NCBI RefSeq assembly: GCF_900116195.1
Contig: NZ_FOZW01000002.1
Span: 434,001-498,000, forward strand
Direction of reading: 5' to 3'
DNA from: Alloyangia pacifica
Lineage (GTDB): Bacteria; Pseudomonadota; Alphaproteobacteria; Rhodobacterales; Rhodobacteraceae
Length of the DNA stretch: 64,000 nt
In this document: positions 7,524 to 15,271 of the stretch, piece by piece
How the letters are laid out: each line of letters begins with the position of its first letter
How positions within the stretch are numbered: the stretch's first letter is position 1
The notes under the pieces: model-generated
Databases searched by the model: none
Told to the model about the DNA's origin: nothing
What the model saw: the letters and a program-made list of their open reading frames with translations, nothing else
Position numbers and translations under genes: made by a program

Positions 7524-9437
7524 ATGTGCGAGACTCATCACGACAGCCGGGATTTCAAAGCCTTTTCCAAGATTTTCGAGAAAACGGAATTTTCCGGCAA
7601 TTGGCACAATTTCTTTGGTCAATGTTCCGGGGGCGGTAACGATCGATGCTGCGTCGCCCCTGCACCCGACCTTAAAAAGAAAATAGACAAGGCGCTGAAG
7701 GAAATGCGCGCCGCCGCCCCTGACGGCATGGCGGAGCTCGTGACGCTGCGCAAGAAACCGCGGGTCGGCTTCAACGATGGGCTGATCGTGCCGGGCACCG
7801 AGCTGCCGCTCGGCACGCCGCCCATGGCTGCACGCAATTTCGCGGCGCAGCGCAGCCCGCTCAGCGGTGACGTCCGCGTGGTGGTGGTGCTGGCCGAATT
7901 CTCTGACAAGTCCTTCGGCTCGGGCGCGGCGCAGCGCTTCCAGGACCTCTTCTTCTCGACCGGGGTGATTTCGACCGGCTCGGTGAAGGAATATTTCGAT
8001 GATGTCACCAATGGCACGATCAACATCGTTGGCGAGGTGGCGGGGCCGTTCACCATGCCTGACACGCTTGCTGACTACGCCAACGGCCAGTCGGGAACCG
8101 GCAGCACGACGCCCAACGCCCGCGACATGGCGCGGGACGCGGCGACCGCGGCCAACCCCTCGGTGAACTTTGGTCCCTATGACAACGACGGCGACGGCTT
8201 CGTCGATGCCTATGTGGTGGTGCACGCGGGCTCGGGCGCGGAGCAGACCGGCTCGGGCGGCGATATCTGGTCCCACAAGTGGGTGATGCGCTCGCAGTTC
8301 AACGCCGATGGCACCAAGCTCTACGCCTATCTCACCATCCCCGAGGACGCTCGACTGGGCGTCTGCGCGCACGAGCTGGGCCACCTGCTGTTCGGCTTCC
8401 CCGACCTTTACGACACCGACCAGAGCTCGGAAGGCGTGGGCAACTGGTGCCTGATGGGCGGCGGCTCCTGGAACGGGGGAGGCGACACGCCGGCGCATCC
8501 TTCGGCCTGGTGCAAGGCCAACCAGGGCTGGGTCACTGTGACCAACATCACCAGCAACGGCACGCGCTCGATCCCCGATGTGAAGACCTCGAACGAGGTG
8601 TTCCGCCTGTGGAAGGACGGTGGTGCGGGGCAGGAGTACTTCCTTGTCGAGAACCGGCAGCGTGACGGCTACGATGCCGACCTTCCGGGCGAGGGCCTGC
8701 TGATCTGGCATATCGACGAGGCCATTTCTACCAACTCCGACGAGGCCCACCCGAAGGTGGCGCTCGAACAGGCGGACGGGACGAACGGTCTTGGCACGGG
8801 GGCCAATCGGGGCGACGGCGGCGATCCCTATCCGGGCAGCGCGAGCAACACGGTGTTCGACAAGAACTCGACGCCGAACTCGCGCAGCTACGCGGGCAGT
8901 GACACCTGCGTGGCGGTGGCCAGCATCTCGGCACCCGCGCCGACGATGAGCGCGGAGCTGCGTGTGCGCTGCGGCAAGTCGCTGATCAAGGATTTCCGGG
9001 ACAAGCGGTTCGACAAGAACATCGTCACCGACAAGTATCGCGACAAGATCTTCGAGAAGCGTCTGATAAATGAGAAGCGGTATGGTATCGACAAGCGCCC
9101 GGAGAAGCCGGAGATCGACAAGTCGGTCGCCTACGACAAGGGGGATTTCGAGAAGCGGACCGACAAGCTGCGTGATGGTGGCTTCGACCGTCCCGGCGGT
9201 GGTGGTCTCGGTGGTGGTCTCGGCGGTGGTTTCGGAGGCGGCTTCGGCGGGGTCGAGGAACGGCTCGCCGCGATCGAGACCGCGGTGGCGGCGATCGCCC
9301 CCTTCATCGAGGCATCGCTGCGCCCCGATCTCGACATGAGCGCCTACTCTGGTGAAGAGGACCTCCAGCAACTCATGGACGAGGCCGGCGGCAACAAGGC
9401 GCAGGCCAAGCGGCTGCTCGATACGCGGCAGGGCTGA
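7524..9437 (+). CDS. M6-like metalloprotease with acidic-Lys repeat tail
   Basis: 637 residues. The catalytic part (about 115-480) resembles immune-inhibitor-A type M6 peptidases: VVVLAEFSDKSF, an Asp-rich Ca-like loop (YDNDGDGFVD, 219-228), the zinc site CAHELGHLLFGFPDLYD with HELGH at 283-287, then LLIWHIDEA. After it comes a tail unlike the peptidase: residues 485-556 carry twelve Asp-Lys or Glu-Lys pairs, then a Gly-rich hinge (557-576) and a 60-residue helical end. There is no signal peptide, although M6 enzymes are usually secreted, so export by another route or a cytosolic role is possible. An AAAGGAG site precedes the ATG. First gene of a four-gene operon with an ATP-grasp ligase. Confidence 0.85.
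   Translation: MCETHHDSRDFKAFSKIFEKTEFSGNWHNFFGQCSGGGNDRCCVAPAPDLKKKIDKALKEMRAAAPDGMAELVTLRKKPRVGFNDGLIVPGTELPLGTPPMAARNFAAQRSPLSGDVRVVVVLAEFSDKSFGSGAAQRFQDLFFSTGVISTGSVKEYFDDVTNGTINIVGEVAGPFTMPDTLADYANGQSGTGSTTPNARDMARDAATAANPSVNFGPYDNDGDGFVDAYVVVHAGSGAEQTGSGGDIWSHKWVMRSQFNADGTKLYAYLTIPEDARLGVCAHELGHLLFGFPDLYDTDQSSEGVGNWCLMGGGSWNGGGDTPAHPSAWCKANQGWVTVTNITSNGTRSIPDVKTSNEVFRLWKDGGAGQEYFLVENRQRDGYDADLPGEGLLIWHIDEAISTNSDEAHPKVALEQADGTNGLGTGANRGDGGDPYPGSASNTVFDKNSTPNSRSYAGSDTCVAVASISAPAPTMSAELRVRCGKSLIKDFRDKRFDKNIVTDKYRDKIFEKRLINEKRYGIDKRPEKPEIDKSVAYDKGDFEKRTDKLRDGGFDRPGGGGLGGGLGGGFGGGFGGVEERLAAIETAVAAIAPFIEASLRPDLDMSAYSGEEDLQQLMDEAGGNKAQAKRLLDTRQG
8991..9191 (+). repeat. Coding repeat: twelve Asp-Lys/Glu-Lys pairs in the protease tail
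   Basis: Codes for residues 490-556 of the metalloprotease. Eight DK and four EK pairs fall at intervals of roughly 4-7 residues between residues 493 and 548, often preceded by an aromatic or hydrophobic residue (RFDK, IFEK, DFEK). The spacing is irregular, so this is a degenerate peptide repeat and not a DNA tandem array. Alternating carboxylates and lysines would suit side-chain cross-linking by an ATP-grasp enzyme, or a charged single helix. Confidence 0.7.
9192..9254 (+). repeat. Gly-rich imperfect tandem repeat within the protease gene
   Basis: Imperfect 12-base units of the type GGTGGTCTCGGT encode (G-G-G-L/F) repeats, residues 557-576. It forms a flexible hinge between the charged tail and the C-terminal helix. 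Such runs are prone to slippage, so the unit number may vary among strains. Confidence 0.75.
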
Positions 9438-9440
9438 GCC

Positions 9441-10253
9441 ATGTGCCCTGCGCGTGCGCAAGGCGGGGAGGGCGCAGAGGCGCCCTTCCTCCTTATCCTT
9501 GCCGAAACCGAGGACCTCACCGCGCTGCGGGTCTGCGCCGCCCTGCGCCGCGCGGTGCGGGCCGAGTTCGTCACCCCCGAGGAGCTGTTCATGGCGCCGC
9601 ACTGGTCGCATGATCCGCTCGGCGAGAGCCAGGTGGAGCTGGCCTCCGGTCTGTTGCTGACCGGTGCGACGGTGCGTGGCATCTTCAACCGGGTGCGACG
9701 CGTCGCGCCCCTGCAATTCGCCGGGGCCACAGCGGCGGACCAGCGCTACGCCGGAGAGGAGCTGTTCGCGCTGCTGGTCAGCTGGCTGACCAGTTTTGGA
9801 TCACGCTGCGTGAACCGGCCCCACCCGGGGTCCATCGCGGGTTTCGCGGCGCGGAGCGCGGCCGAGGACCGGCTGCGGCTCGGCGCGGATCTGCATGCCG
9901 CCAGCCGTGCCCGTCATCTGGGGCTTGGCGCGCCGCCCTGCGGTTTTCCCGATCCGGCGCTGCAGGTCATGCCCGGTGGCCCGGGGCAGAAGCTGCCCGT
10001 GGCGACGCAGCGCCGGGTGCTGATCGCCGGGGAGACAGCCTCGCACGAGCTGCCCGGCCCGCTCCGCCAGTCCCTGCTGGCCGAGATGTTCCGGCGCGGG
10101 CTGACCCTCGCCGAAGCGACACTCGAGGAGACTGCGGAAGGTTGGCAACCGGTGCTCCTCAACCCGTTCCCGGAAATCACGGACGCGGCGGAGGTCGCGC
10201 TGATCGCCGCGCATCTCGTTGCAACCTCCGAGCACGAAAGGGGGGCGGCATGA
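9441..10253 (+). CDS. Orphan pre-ATP-grasp-like protein of the protease operon
   Basis: 270 residues, not confidently assigned. The segment VRGIFNRVRRVAPLQFAG, followed by QRYAGEELFALLVSWLTSFG and then RCVNRPHPGSIAG, resembles the N-terminal pre-ATP-grasp region of RimK/graspetide-type ligases (a 'which arm, which residue' strand, a conserved DxxYAxxE-like helix, then VNxP). No glycine-rich or Mg-binding ATP-grasp core follows, so it is probably not a ligase by itself. It starts 3 bp after the protease stop and overlaps the ATP-grasp start by ATGA, so all three are co-translated. It may be a substrate-recognition partner of the adjacent ligase. Confidence 0.6.
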   Translation: MCPARAQGGEGAEAPFLLILAETEDLTALRVCAALRRAVRAEFVTPEELFMAPHWSHDPLGESQVELASGLLLTGATVRGIFNRVRRVAPLQFAGATAADQRYAGEELFALLVSWLTSFGSRCVNRPHPGSIAGFAARSAAEDRLRLGADLHAASRARHLGLGAPPCGFPDPALQVMPGGPGQKLPVATQRRVLIAGETASHELPGPLRQSLLAEMFRRGLTLAEATLEETAEGWQPVLLNPFPEITDAAEVALIAAHLVATSEHERGAA

Positions 10254-11200
10254 TCCTCGTTGTCGGCATTCCCTCGGAGCCGCCAGTGCGCCTCGTGCTC
10301 GAGGCGGCGGAGGCGCAGGGCATCGAAGCCGTGCTGCTCAACCCGCGCGAGGCGGCCCATGCGGACCTGTGCCTTCGGCAAACCGGCGGACGGGCGCGCC
10401 TGACCCTGCATCGCGCCGGGGAGCAGCGGGAGCTTTCGGAGGCACGCGGCGTCTATACCCGGCTCGGCATTCCCGACACCTTGCCCGAGTATCGCAGCGG
10501 CACCGCCGAGGAGCGCGCGCGCATCGCGGCCTGGCACGGGCTGCTCAACGACTGGATGGAGACCACGCCGATCCCCGTGCTCAACCGCATCAAGGACTGC
10601 AATTCGAACATGTCCAAGCCTTATCAGGCGCGGATCATCGCTGAGTGTGGGCTGGGGGTGCCGGAGACGCTGGTCACCAACGACCCCGAGGCGGCGCTGG
10701 CGTTCCGTGCGCGTCATGGGACTGTGATCTTCAAGTCGGTCAGCGCGCACCGCTCGATCGTGCGGCGGCTCGAAGGGGCGCATCTGGCGAGGCTCGACCG
10801 GATCCGCTACCTGCCGGTCCAGTTCCAGCAGTGGATCGACGGCACTGATATTCGCGTGCACGTGATGGGCGACGCGCTCTTTGCCACCCGGATCGAGACC
10901 GAGGCGCAGGATTATCGCTACGCGGACTCCGAAGACCAGGAGGCGCGCTATACGGCGACCCGTCTTCCGCCCGCGGTCGAGGAGGCCTGCCTGCGGCTCT
11001 CGCGTCGGCTCGACCTGCCGCTCTGCGGGATCGACCTGCGCGAAACGCCGGATGGGCGCCACATCTGCTTTGAAGTGAACCCCTCGCCGGCCTATTCTTG
11101 CTTCGAGGACCAAACCGGCCAGCCGATGTCCCGCGCCATCGCGCTCTGGCTCGAGACCGGCAAGTGCGAGGAGGGCCGGGCGCAGGAACGCACCGGGTAG
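10250..11200 (+). CDS. ATP-grasp ligase (RimK-like)
   Basis: 316 residues. ATP-grasp enzymes join a carboxylate to an amine, hydroxyl or thiol through an acyl phosphate. Visible landmarks: the linker VLNRIKDCNSNMSKPYQ (start of the core), GLGVPETLVTND, the nucleotide-binding Lys in GTVIFKSVSAHRSIVRRL, VQFQQWIDGTDIRVHVMGD, and the metal-binding end GIDLRE...ICFEVNPSPAY. These match RimK-like/graspetide-type ligases. Start overlaps the preceding stop (ATGA). Targets may be the protease tail or the small protein encoded next; this is inference. Confidence 0.82.
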   Translation: MILVVGIPSEPPVRLVLEAAEAQGIEAVLLNPREAAHADLCLRQTGGRARLTLHRAGEQRELSEARGVYTRLGIPDTLPEYRSGTAEERARIAAWHGLLNDWMETTPIPVLNRIKDCNSNMSKPYQARIIAECGLGVPETLVTNDPEAALAFRARHGTVIFKSVSAHRSIVRRLEGAHLARLDRIRYLPVQFQQWIDGTDIRVHVMGDALFATRIETEAQDYRYADSEDQEARYTATRLPPAVEEACLRLSRRLDLPLCGIDLRETPDGRHICFEVNPSPAYSCFEDQTGQPMSRAIALWLETGKCEEGRAQERTG

Positions 11201-11211
11201 GAAGGACAGAC

Positions 11212-11508
11212 ATGCAGATCGTCGAGAACTGGGCTTATCTGATCGGGGTGATCCTCGGCGTGCTGCCTGCGCCCGAGCGGGCGGGCTTCTACGAGGTTCA
11301 TGTCCGCCTCGAAGCGGTTGAGAAAGTGGAGGCTTTCCCGATGATGGTGCAGGCCGGGCCGGGCGAGGAGATCGTTGTGCTGGTGCGGGCCGAACAGGTG
11401 CCGGCGCCCGAGGCGGCAAAGGACAAATCCTTCGCCGCACGGGTGCGCGCCGCCGGACCGCAGCCGCTTACTTACTTCGTCGCGCCGGACTGGACGCTCC
11501 AGAAATAG
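11212..11508 (+). CDS. Small 98-residue protein of the protease/ATP-grasp operon
   Basis: No family recognised. It begins MQIVENWAYLIGVILGVLPA, has a beta-rich centre (GFYEVHVRLEAVEKVEAFPM, then EEIVVLVRAEQVPA) and ends FVAPDWTLQK. There is no signal peptide or long membrane segment. A GAAGGA ribosome site lies 6 bp before the ATG, 11 bp after the ATP-grasp stop. It could be a partner, chaperone or substrate of the ligase; it lacks an obvious leader/core organisation, so I do not call it a precursor peptide. Confidence 0.7.
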   Translation: MQIVENWAYLIGVILGVLPAPERAGFYEVHVRLEAVEKVEAFPMMVQAGPGEEIVVLVRAEQVPAPEAAKDKSFAARVRAAGPQPLTYFVAPDWTLQK

Positions 11509-11510
11509 CG

Positions 11511-11530
11511 CCGGGCGGGCTAGGGCCCGG
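11511..11530. terminator. Hairpin between convergent operons
   Basis: Arms CCGGGC and GCCCGG with an eight-base loop, just between the 98-residue protein and the convergent cytochrome c gene. No T-run; a weak bidirectional terminator at best. Confidence 0.35.
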
Positions 11531-12109
11531 TCATTCGGGCCCGGTGATCTCCAGCGTCACCGCCGCGTACCAATCGGCCACGGCACGGATCTCCTCGTCG
11601 GTCATATCGGCCGCAATGGAGGACATGATGTCGTGCTTGCGCTTGCCGGTGCGGAACGCCTTGAGTTGGGTGTCGATGTAGATGTTGACCTCGCCCGCGA
11701 GGTTCGGTGCCTCGGGCAGAAGCGCAATGCCATCCGCGCCGTGGCACGACACGCAGGCATCCGGCGCGTCCGCCTCGGTGACCCCCTCCGGGAGCGTGGC
11801 GCTGGCCGTGTGCGCCGCATACCAGGCGGCCACGTCCGAGATCTGCTGCGCAGTCAGCCCGGCTGCCACGACCGACATCATCTCATGCTCGCGGGCCCCG
11901 GTCTTGAAAGCCATGAGCTGGCTTTCGAGATAGGCTTCGGGCTCGCCGCCGATGTTCGGCGCGATCGGAATTTGTGCCACGCCGTCAATGCCATGGCAGG
12001 TGCGGCACATGTTGGCGACCTTGCGCCCCTCTGCCGGGTCTCCGGCCGCGAGGGGCGTGCCCCCGGCGAGCATCAGCCCGCCGAGGAACATCAGGGCAGC
12101 AGCCCTCAT
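11531..12109 (-). CDS. Diheme cytochrome c (c4-like, periplasmic)
   Basis: 192 residues: a signal peptide (MRAAALMFLGGLMLAGGTPLAAG) and two similar cytochrome c domains with heme-binding CRTCH (35-39) and CVSCH (119-123). Each repeats the pattern PNIGGE/PNLAGE and a Met-containing region (MMSVVAAGL, IMSSIAADM) supplying the axial ligand. The start overlaps the stop of the upstream PQQ dehydrogenase by ATGA, so this is very likely its electron acceptor. Heme supply could come from hemA in the same gene block. Confidence 0.88.
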   Translation of the reverse strand: MRAAALMFLGGLMLAGGTPLAAGDPAEGRKVANMCRTCHGIDGVAQIPIAPNIGGEPEAYLESQLMAFKTGAREHEMMSVVAAGLTAQQISDVAAWYAAHTASATLPEGVTEADAPDACVSCHGADGIALLPEAPNLAGEVNIYIDTQLKAFRTGKRKHDIMSSIAADMTDEEIRAVADWYAAVTLEITGPE

Positions 12110-13368
12110 TCGGACGCCTTGGGCGTGTGGGCGATGCGCCAGATGGCCCCGGCGAAATCATCCGACACCAGCATCGACCCATCGCGCAGGAAGGCGATGT
12201 CCATCGGGCGGCCACGATATTCGCCGGTGTCCTCGTCGAGCCAGCCGTCAGCGAAGACCTCGGTCGAGGCGGCGTTGCCCTCTTCGTCGAGCGCGGTGAA
12301 CATCACCCGTGCGCCCACCGGCGTGGTGCGGTTCCACGAGCCGTGCTGCGCCGAGAAGATCCCGCCCTGGTATTTGTCGGGGAAGGAGCTGCCGGAGTAG
12401 AAGCTCATCCCCAGATCGGCCGCATGGGCCTGCATGTTGACCTGCGGATCGACGAACTCCACGCCCTCGGGGCGCTCGACGTCCTTGTAGTCGGGGATCT
12501 CGGTGCCGCCGTTGGTCCAGGGGAAGCCGAAGTGCTGTCCGGCAGATGTCTGGCGGTTCAGCTCGCCCGGCGGGATGTCGTCACCCATGCCGTCCACCTG
12601 GTTGTCGGTGAACCACAGCGAGCCATCGGCGGGGTTGAAGTCATGCCCGACCGAATTGCGGATGCCGCGCGTATAGACCTCGCGCCCGGTGCCGTCGGTA
12701 TTGATGCGGATGATGCCACCGATGCCGATCTTGTCGTACATCTCCAGCTTGTCCTTGGGCTGGATGTTGTGCGGCTGGCCCAGCGAGATATAGAGCTTGC
12801 CGTCGGGCCCGACACGGCAGACGCGGGCGGTGTGGTTGAAGCTCTCTTCCTCGGCGGGGATCAGCTCGCCCTTGGGGATCACCTCGCCCACGGCGGGATC
12901 GGGACCCTCGAAGAAGAACTCCGCCGCCGGGAAGGTCAGCACCCGGTTGCGCTCGGCGATGTAGAGGAACCCGTCGGGCGAGAAGCAGGGCCCGTTCGGC
13001 ACGTCGAAGGTGATCGAGGGCGCGAAGTCCTTCACTTCGTCGGCCACCCGGTTGCGGTCGCGGTCGACGATGGACCAGACCTTGTCCTTGCGTGTCCCGG
13101 CAAAGACCACGGTGCCCTGCGGCGCAACGGCCATCGAGCGCGCATCGGGCACCACGGCATAGAGGCTGACCTCGAAGCCGTCGGGCACGTTGATATGCGG
13201 CAAGATTTCTTTCAGCGCGTCGGCGCGCTCCCCCTCCTGGTCGATGAAGGTGAAGGTGGCATCGGTGCGCTGCATATTGGACAGCTTGTCCATGTTGTCC
13301 TGCGCCATGGCGGGCGCTGTCAGGACGGTGGACAATAGTAGACTCGAAACGAATTGCTTGGTGTTCAT
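12106..13368 (-). CDS. PQQ-dependent sugar dehydrogenase (sorbosone dehydrogenase family)
   Basis: 420 residues with a signal peptide (MNTKQFVSSLLLSTVLTAPAMAQ); the ATG at 13368 with AGGGAGG upstream is chosen over longer starts. The body is a glucose/sorbosone dehydrogenase beta-propeller: VPDGFEVSLYAVVPDARSM, FLYIAERNRV, GKLYISLGQPHN, GIRNSVGHDFNPADGSLWFT (His is a likely catalytic residue), HGSWNRT. Such enzymes oxidise aldoses or alcohols in the periplasm. It is coupled to a diheme cytochrome c and lies 3' of hemA and the sox genes on the same strand. The substrate is unknown. Confidence 0.85.
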   Translation of the reverse strand: MNTKQFVSSLLLSTVLTAPAMAQDNMDKLSNMQRTDATFTFIDQEGERADALKEILPHINVPDGFEVSLYAVVPDARSMAVAPQGTVVFAGTRKDKVWSIVDRDRNRVADEVKDFAPSITFDVPNGPCFSPDGFLYIAERNRVLTFPAAEFFFEGPDPAVGEVIPKGELIPAEEESFNHTARVCRVGPDGKLYISLGQPHNIQPKDKLEMYDKIGIGGIIRINTDGTGREVYTRGIRNSVGHDFNPADGSLWFTDNQVDGMGDDIPPGELNRQTSAGQHFGFPWTNGGTEIPDYKDVERPEGVEFVDPQVNMQAHAADLGMSFYSGSSFPDKYQGGIFSAQHGSWNRTTPVGARVMFTALDEEGNAASTEVFADGWLDEDTGEYRGRPMDIAFLRDGSMLVSDDFAGAIWRIAHTPKASE

Positions 13369-13500
13369 GATTTCCTCCCTAAATCGGCCCTCCACACTCC
13401 GCGTCGTGATGGAGCTCCTCCGGGAGGACCTCACGAAAGCTGCGGGCGGTATGTGCGATTCGTCAACGATTTCGTGCAATTCAAGGATGCATTTAAAGTA

Positions 13501-13516
13501 AAGCATGCATTTCAAT
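13501..13516. promoter_or_regulatory. SoxR-like 16-bp site upstream of the PQQ dehydrogenase
   Basis: On the minus strand this reads ATTGAAATGCATGCTT, matching 12 of 16 positions of the site before soxB (19502-19517). A second, weaker copy of its ATGCATTT core occurs at 13487-13494. Position is about 135 bp upstream of the dehydrogenase start. It suggests that the dehydrogenase/cytochrome pair shares the sox regulator; weak without binding data. Confidence 0.35.
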
Positions 13517-13573
13517 GGAGAGCGCCGTGCGTGATGCACGGCGCCTTCGACGGGTCTTCGCGCGGCTGGGGCG

Positions 13574-14788
13574 CTACTGCGCCGCCAGCGGTCTCCGCGC
13601 GAGCTGGCATTCGGCCCAGAGCGCCTCGAGCGCCAGAACCAGCCGCCGGATGTCCTCGGCGGAATGCACCGGCGAGGGGGTTATGCGCAGCCGCTCGGTG
13701 CCGCGCGGCACCGTGGGGTGGTTGATCGGCTGGATGTAGATGCCATGTTCGGCCAGCAGCCGGTCCGAGATGTAACGGCACTTCTGCGGGCAACCGACGA
13801 CCACCGGGATGATGTGGCTGGGGTTGGGCAGATGCGGCACGCCAATCCGGTCGAGCGCCTCGCGCACGCTGGCCACGGCCCGGCGCTGCGCTGCGCGCTC
13901 GAGCTGCGAGCCCTTCAGGTGCGCCACGGCAGCGCGGGCACCCGCGGCCACGGCAGGCGGCAGCGCGGTGGTGAAGATGAAGCCCGAGGCAAAGCTGCGG
14001 ATGAAATCGCAGAGCGTAGCCGAGGCGGCGATATAGCCGCCGGTCACGCCATAGGCCTTGCCCAGCGTGCCCTGAATCACGTCGATCCGGTGCATCAGCC
14101 CCTCGCGCTCGGCGATGCCGCCGCCGCGTGGACCATAGAGGCCAACCGCATGCACCTCGTCGAGATAGGTCATCGCGTTGTAGCGTTCGGCCAGGTCGCA
14201 GATCTCGGCGATCGGGGCGATGTCACCGTCCATCGAGTAGACGCTCTCGAAGGCGATCAGCTTGGGCCGGTCGAGGGGCAGGGCGGCGAGATGGCGTTCG
14301 AGGTCGGCCAGATCGTTGTGCGTCCAGACGATCCGCTCGGCTTTCGAGTGGCGGATTCCCTCGATCATCGAGGCGTGGTTGAGCGCGTCCGACAGGATCA
14401 CCAGCCCGGGGATGCGCGCGCCGAGCGTACCGAGGCTGGCCCAGTTCGACACGTAGCCCGAGGTGAAGAGCAGCGCCGCCTGTTTGCCGTGAAGATCCGC
14501 GAGTTCGGCCTCAAGCAGAACGTGCTCATGGGTCGTACCCGAGATGTTGCGCGTGCCGCCCGCGCCCGCGCCGCAGGTGTCGAGCGCGCCGTGCATCGCC
14601 TGCAACACCGCCGGATGCTGGCCCATTCCGAGGTAGTCGTTGGAGCACCAGATGGTCACCTCGCGTTGCGCGCCGTGATGGGTGGCGGCGGGAAACTGGC
14701 CGCGGTGGCGTTCCAGCTCGGCGAAGTGGCGGTAGTTGCCACCGTTTTTCAGCTCATCGAGCTGCGCGCGGAAGAGGGCGTCATACAT
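13574..14788 (-). CDS. hemA: 5-aminolevulinate synthase
   Basis: Condenses glycine and succinyl-CoA to 5-aminolevulinate, the first step of heme and bacteriochlorophyll synthesis in alphaproteobacteria (Shemin pathway). 404 residues, normal length. Landmarks: [64 protein letters not shown], and the PLP lysine in [17 protein letters not shown]. The start lies 2 bp after the DUF302 stop, so the two are coupled. Its location behind soxD suggests a dedicated heme supply for the several c-type hemes of the Sox system and the adjacent cytochrome c; a second housekeeping hemA probably exists elsewhere (inference). Confidence 0.95.
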   Translation of the reverse strand: MYDALFRAQLDELKNGGNYRHFAELERHRGQFPAATHHGAQREVTIWCSNDYLGMGQHPAVLQAMHGALDTCGAGAGGTRNISGTTHEHVLLEAELADLHGKQAALLFTSGYVSNWASLGTLGARIPGLVILSDALNHASMIEGIRHSKAERIVWTHNDLADLERHLAALPLDRPKLIAFESVYSMDGDIAPIAEICDLAERYNAMTYLDEVHAVGLYGPRGGGIAEREGLMHRIDVIQGTLGKAYGVTGGYIAASATLCDFIRSFASGFIFTTALPPAVAAGARAAVAHLKGSQLERAAQRRAVASVREALDRIGVPHLPNPSHIIPVVVGCPQKCRYISDRLLAEHGIYIQPINHPTVPRGTERLRITPSPVHSAEDIRRLVLALEALWAECQLARRPLAAQ

Positions 14789-14790
14789 GT

Positions 14791-15216
14791 TCAGAACTCC
14801 GTGGCGGCGGCGGTGATGCGGGCCAGCAGCTCGTTGACCGGGGCCATGCTCTCGCGCTCGAAGCTGCGGTAGCCGACGCGGGTCTCGCCGTTGCGGCTTT
14901 CGACGAAGATCGCATAGGGGCAGAAGGCGATGTTGTCGGGATCAGCCTCCATCACCTCGCGCGAGGTGGTCGCCGAGCAGAAGAGATAGACGTCCGCGGC
15001 ATCGTAGAGATGGGTCTCGGCGCCGATGTCGGCACCGGTGCGGGCCAGCATCTCGCCGACGCGGCTGACGTGATCGACCACCAGCCCCTCGCCGATGATC
15101 GCGTTCTCGAGGGCAAAGGTCGCCTCGTCGAAGGAGCCGTCATAGGGCTGGGTGATCACCTCCTGCGCCATGGCGGCAGCGGGCAGGCCGATCAGCAGGG
15201 CGAGCATCTTGAACAT
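14791..15216 (-). CDS. DUF302-family periplasmic protein
   Basis: 141 residues with a signal peptide ([18 protein letters not shown]) and the DUF302 pattern: [51 protein letters not shown], then PYAIFVE. The family is widespread near sulfur-oxidation and cytochrome genes but has no settled function. GGAGG precedes the ATG. It follows soxD after a strong hairpin and is coupled to hemA, so these two may form a separately controlled unit. Confidence 0.85.
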   Translation of the reverse strand: MFKMLALLIGLPAAAMAQEVITQPYDGSFDEATFALENAIIGEGLVVDHVSRVGEMLARTGADIGAETHLYDAADVYLFCSATTSREVMEADPDNIAFCPYAIFVESRNGETRVGYRSFERESMAPVNELLARITAAATEF

Positions 15217-15236
15217 GGCGGGCCTCCTTGGTGCTG

Positions 15237-15266
15237 GGCCCGGCCGCGGGTGTCCGCGGCCGGGCC
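15237..15266 (-). terminator. 13-bp perfect hairpin ending the soxBCD unit
   Basis: Arms 15237-15249 and 15254-15266 are fully complementary with a four-base loop, one of the strongest hairpins in the window. It lies 6 bp after the soxD stop and before DUF302-hemA. No T-run follows, so it may be a partial terminator or an mRNA-stabilising end. Confidence 0.6.
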
Positions 15267-15271
15267 GTTGG

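Noticed and set aside
9192-9254. Tandem repeat resembling a short CRISPR-like or microsatellite array
   Set aside because: It is coding, in frame, and produces a Gly-rich hinge; there are no spacers and units are only about 12 bp.
7497-9716. Very long open frame on the minus strand opposite the M6 protease gene (739 codons)
   Set aside because: It is an antisense shadow in GC-rich DNA; its product is low-complexity Arg/Ala/His sequence without a family, while the plus-strand frame has a complete protease with zinc site and ribosome site.
12106-13539. Longer PQQ dehydrogenase start at 13539
   Set aside because: The extra 57 residues are untypical; the ATG at 13368 begins a clear signal peptide with AGGGAGG upstream.
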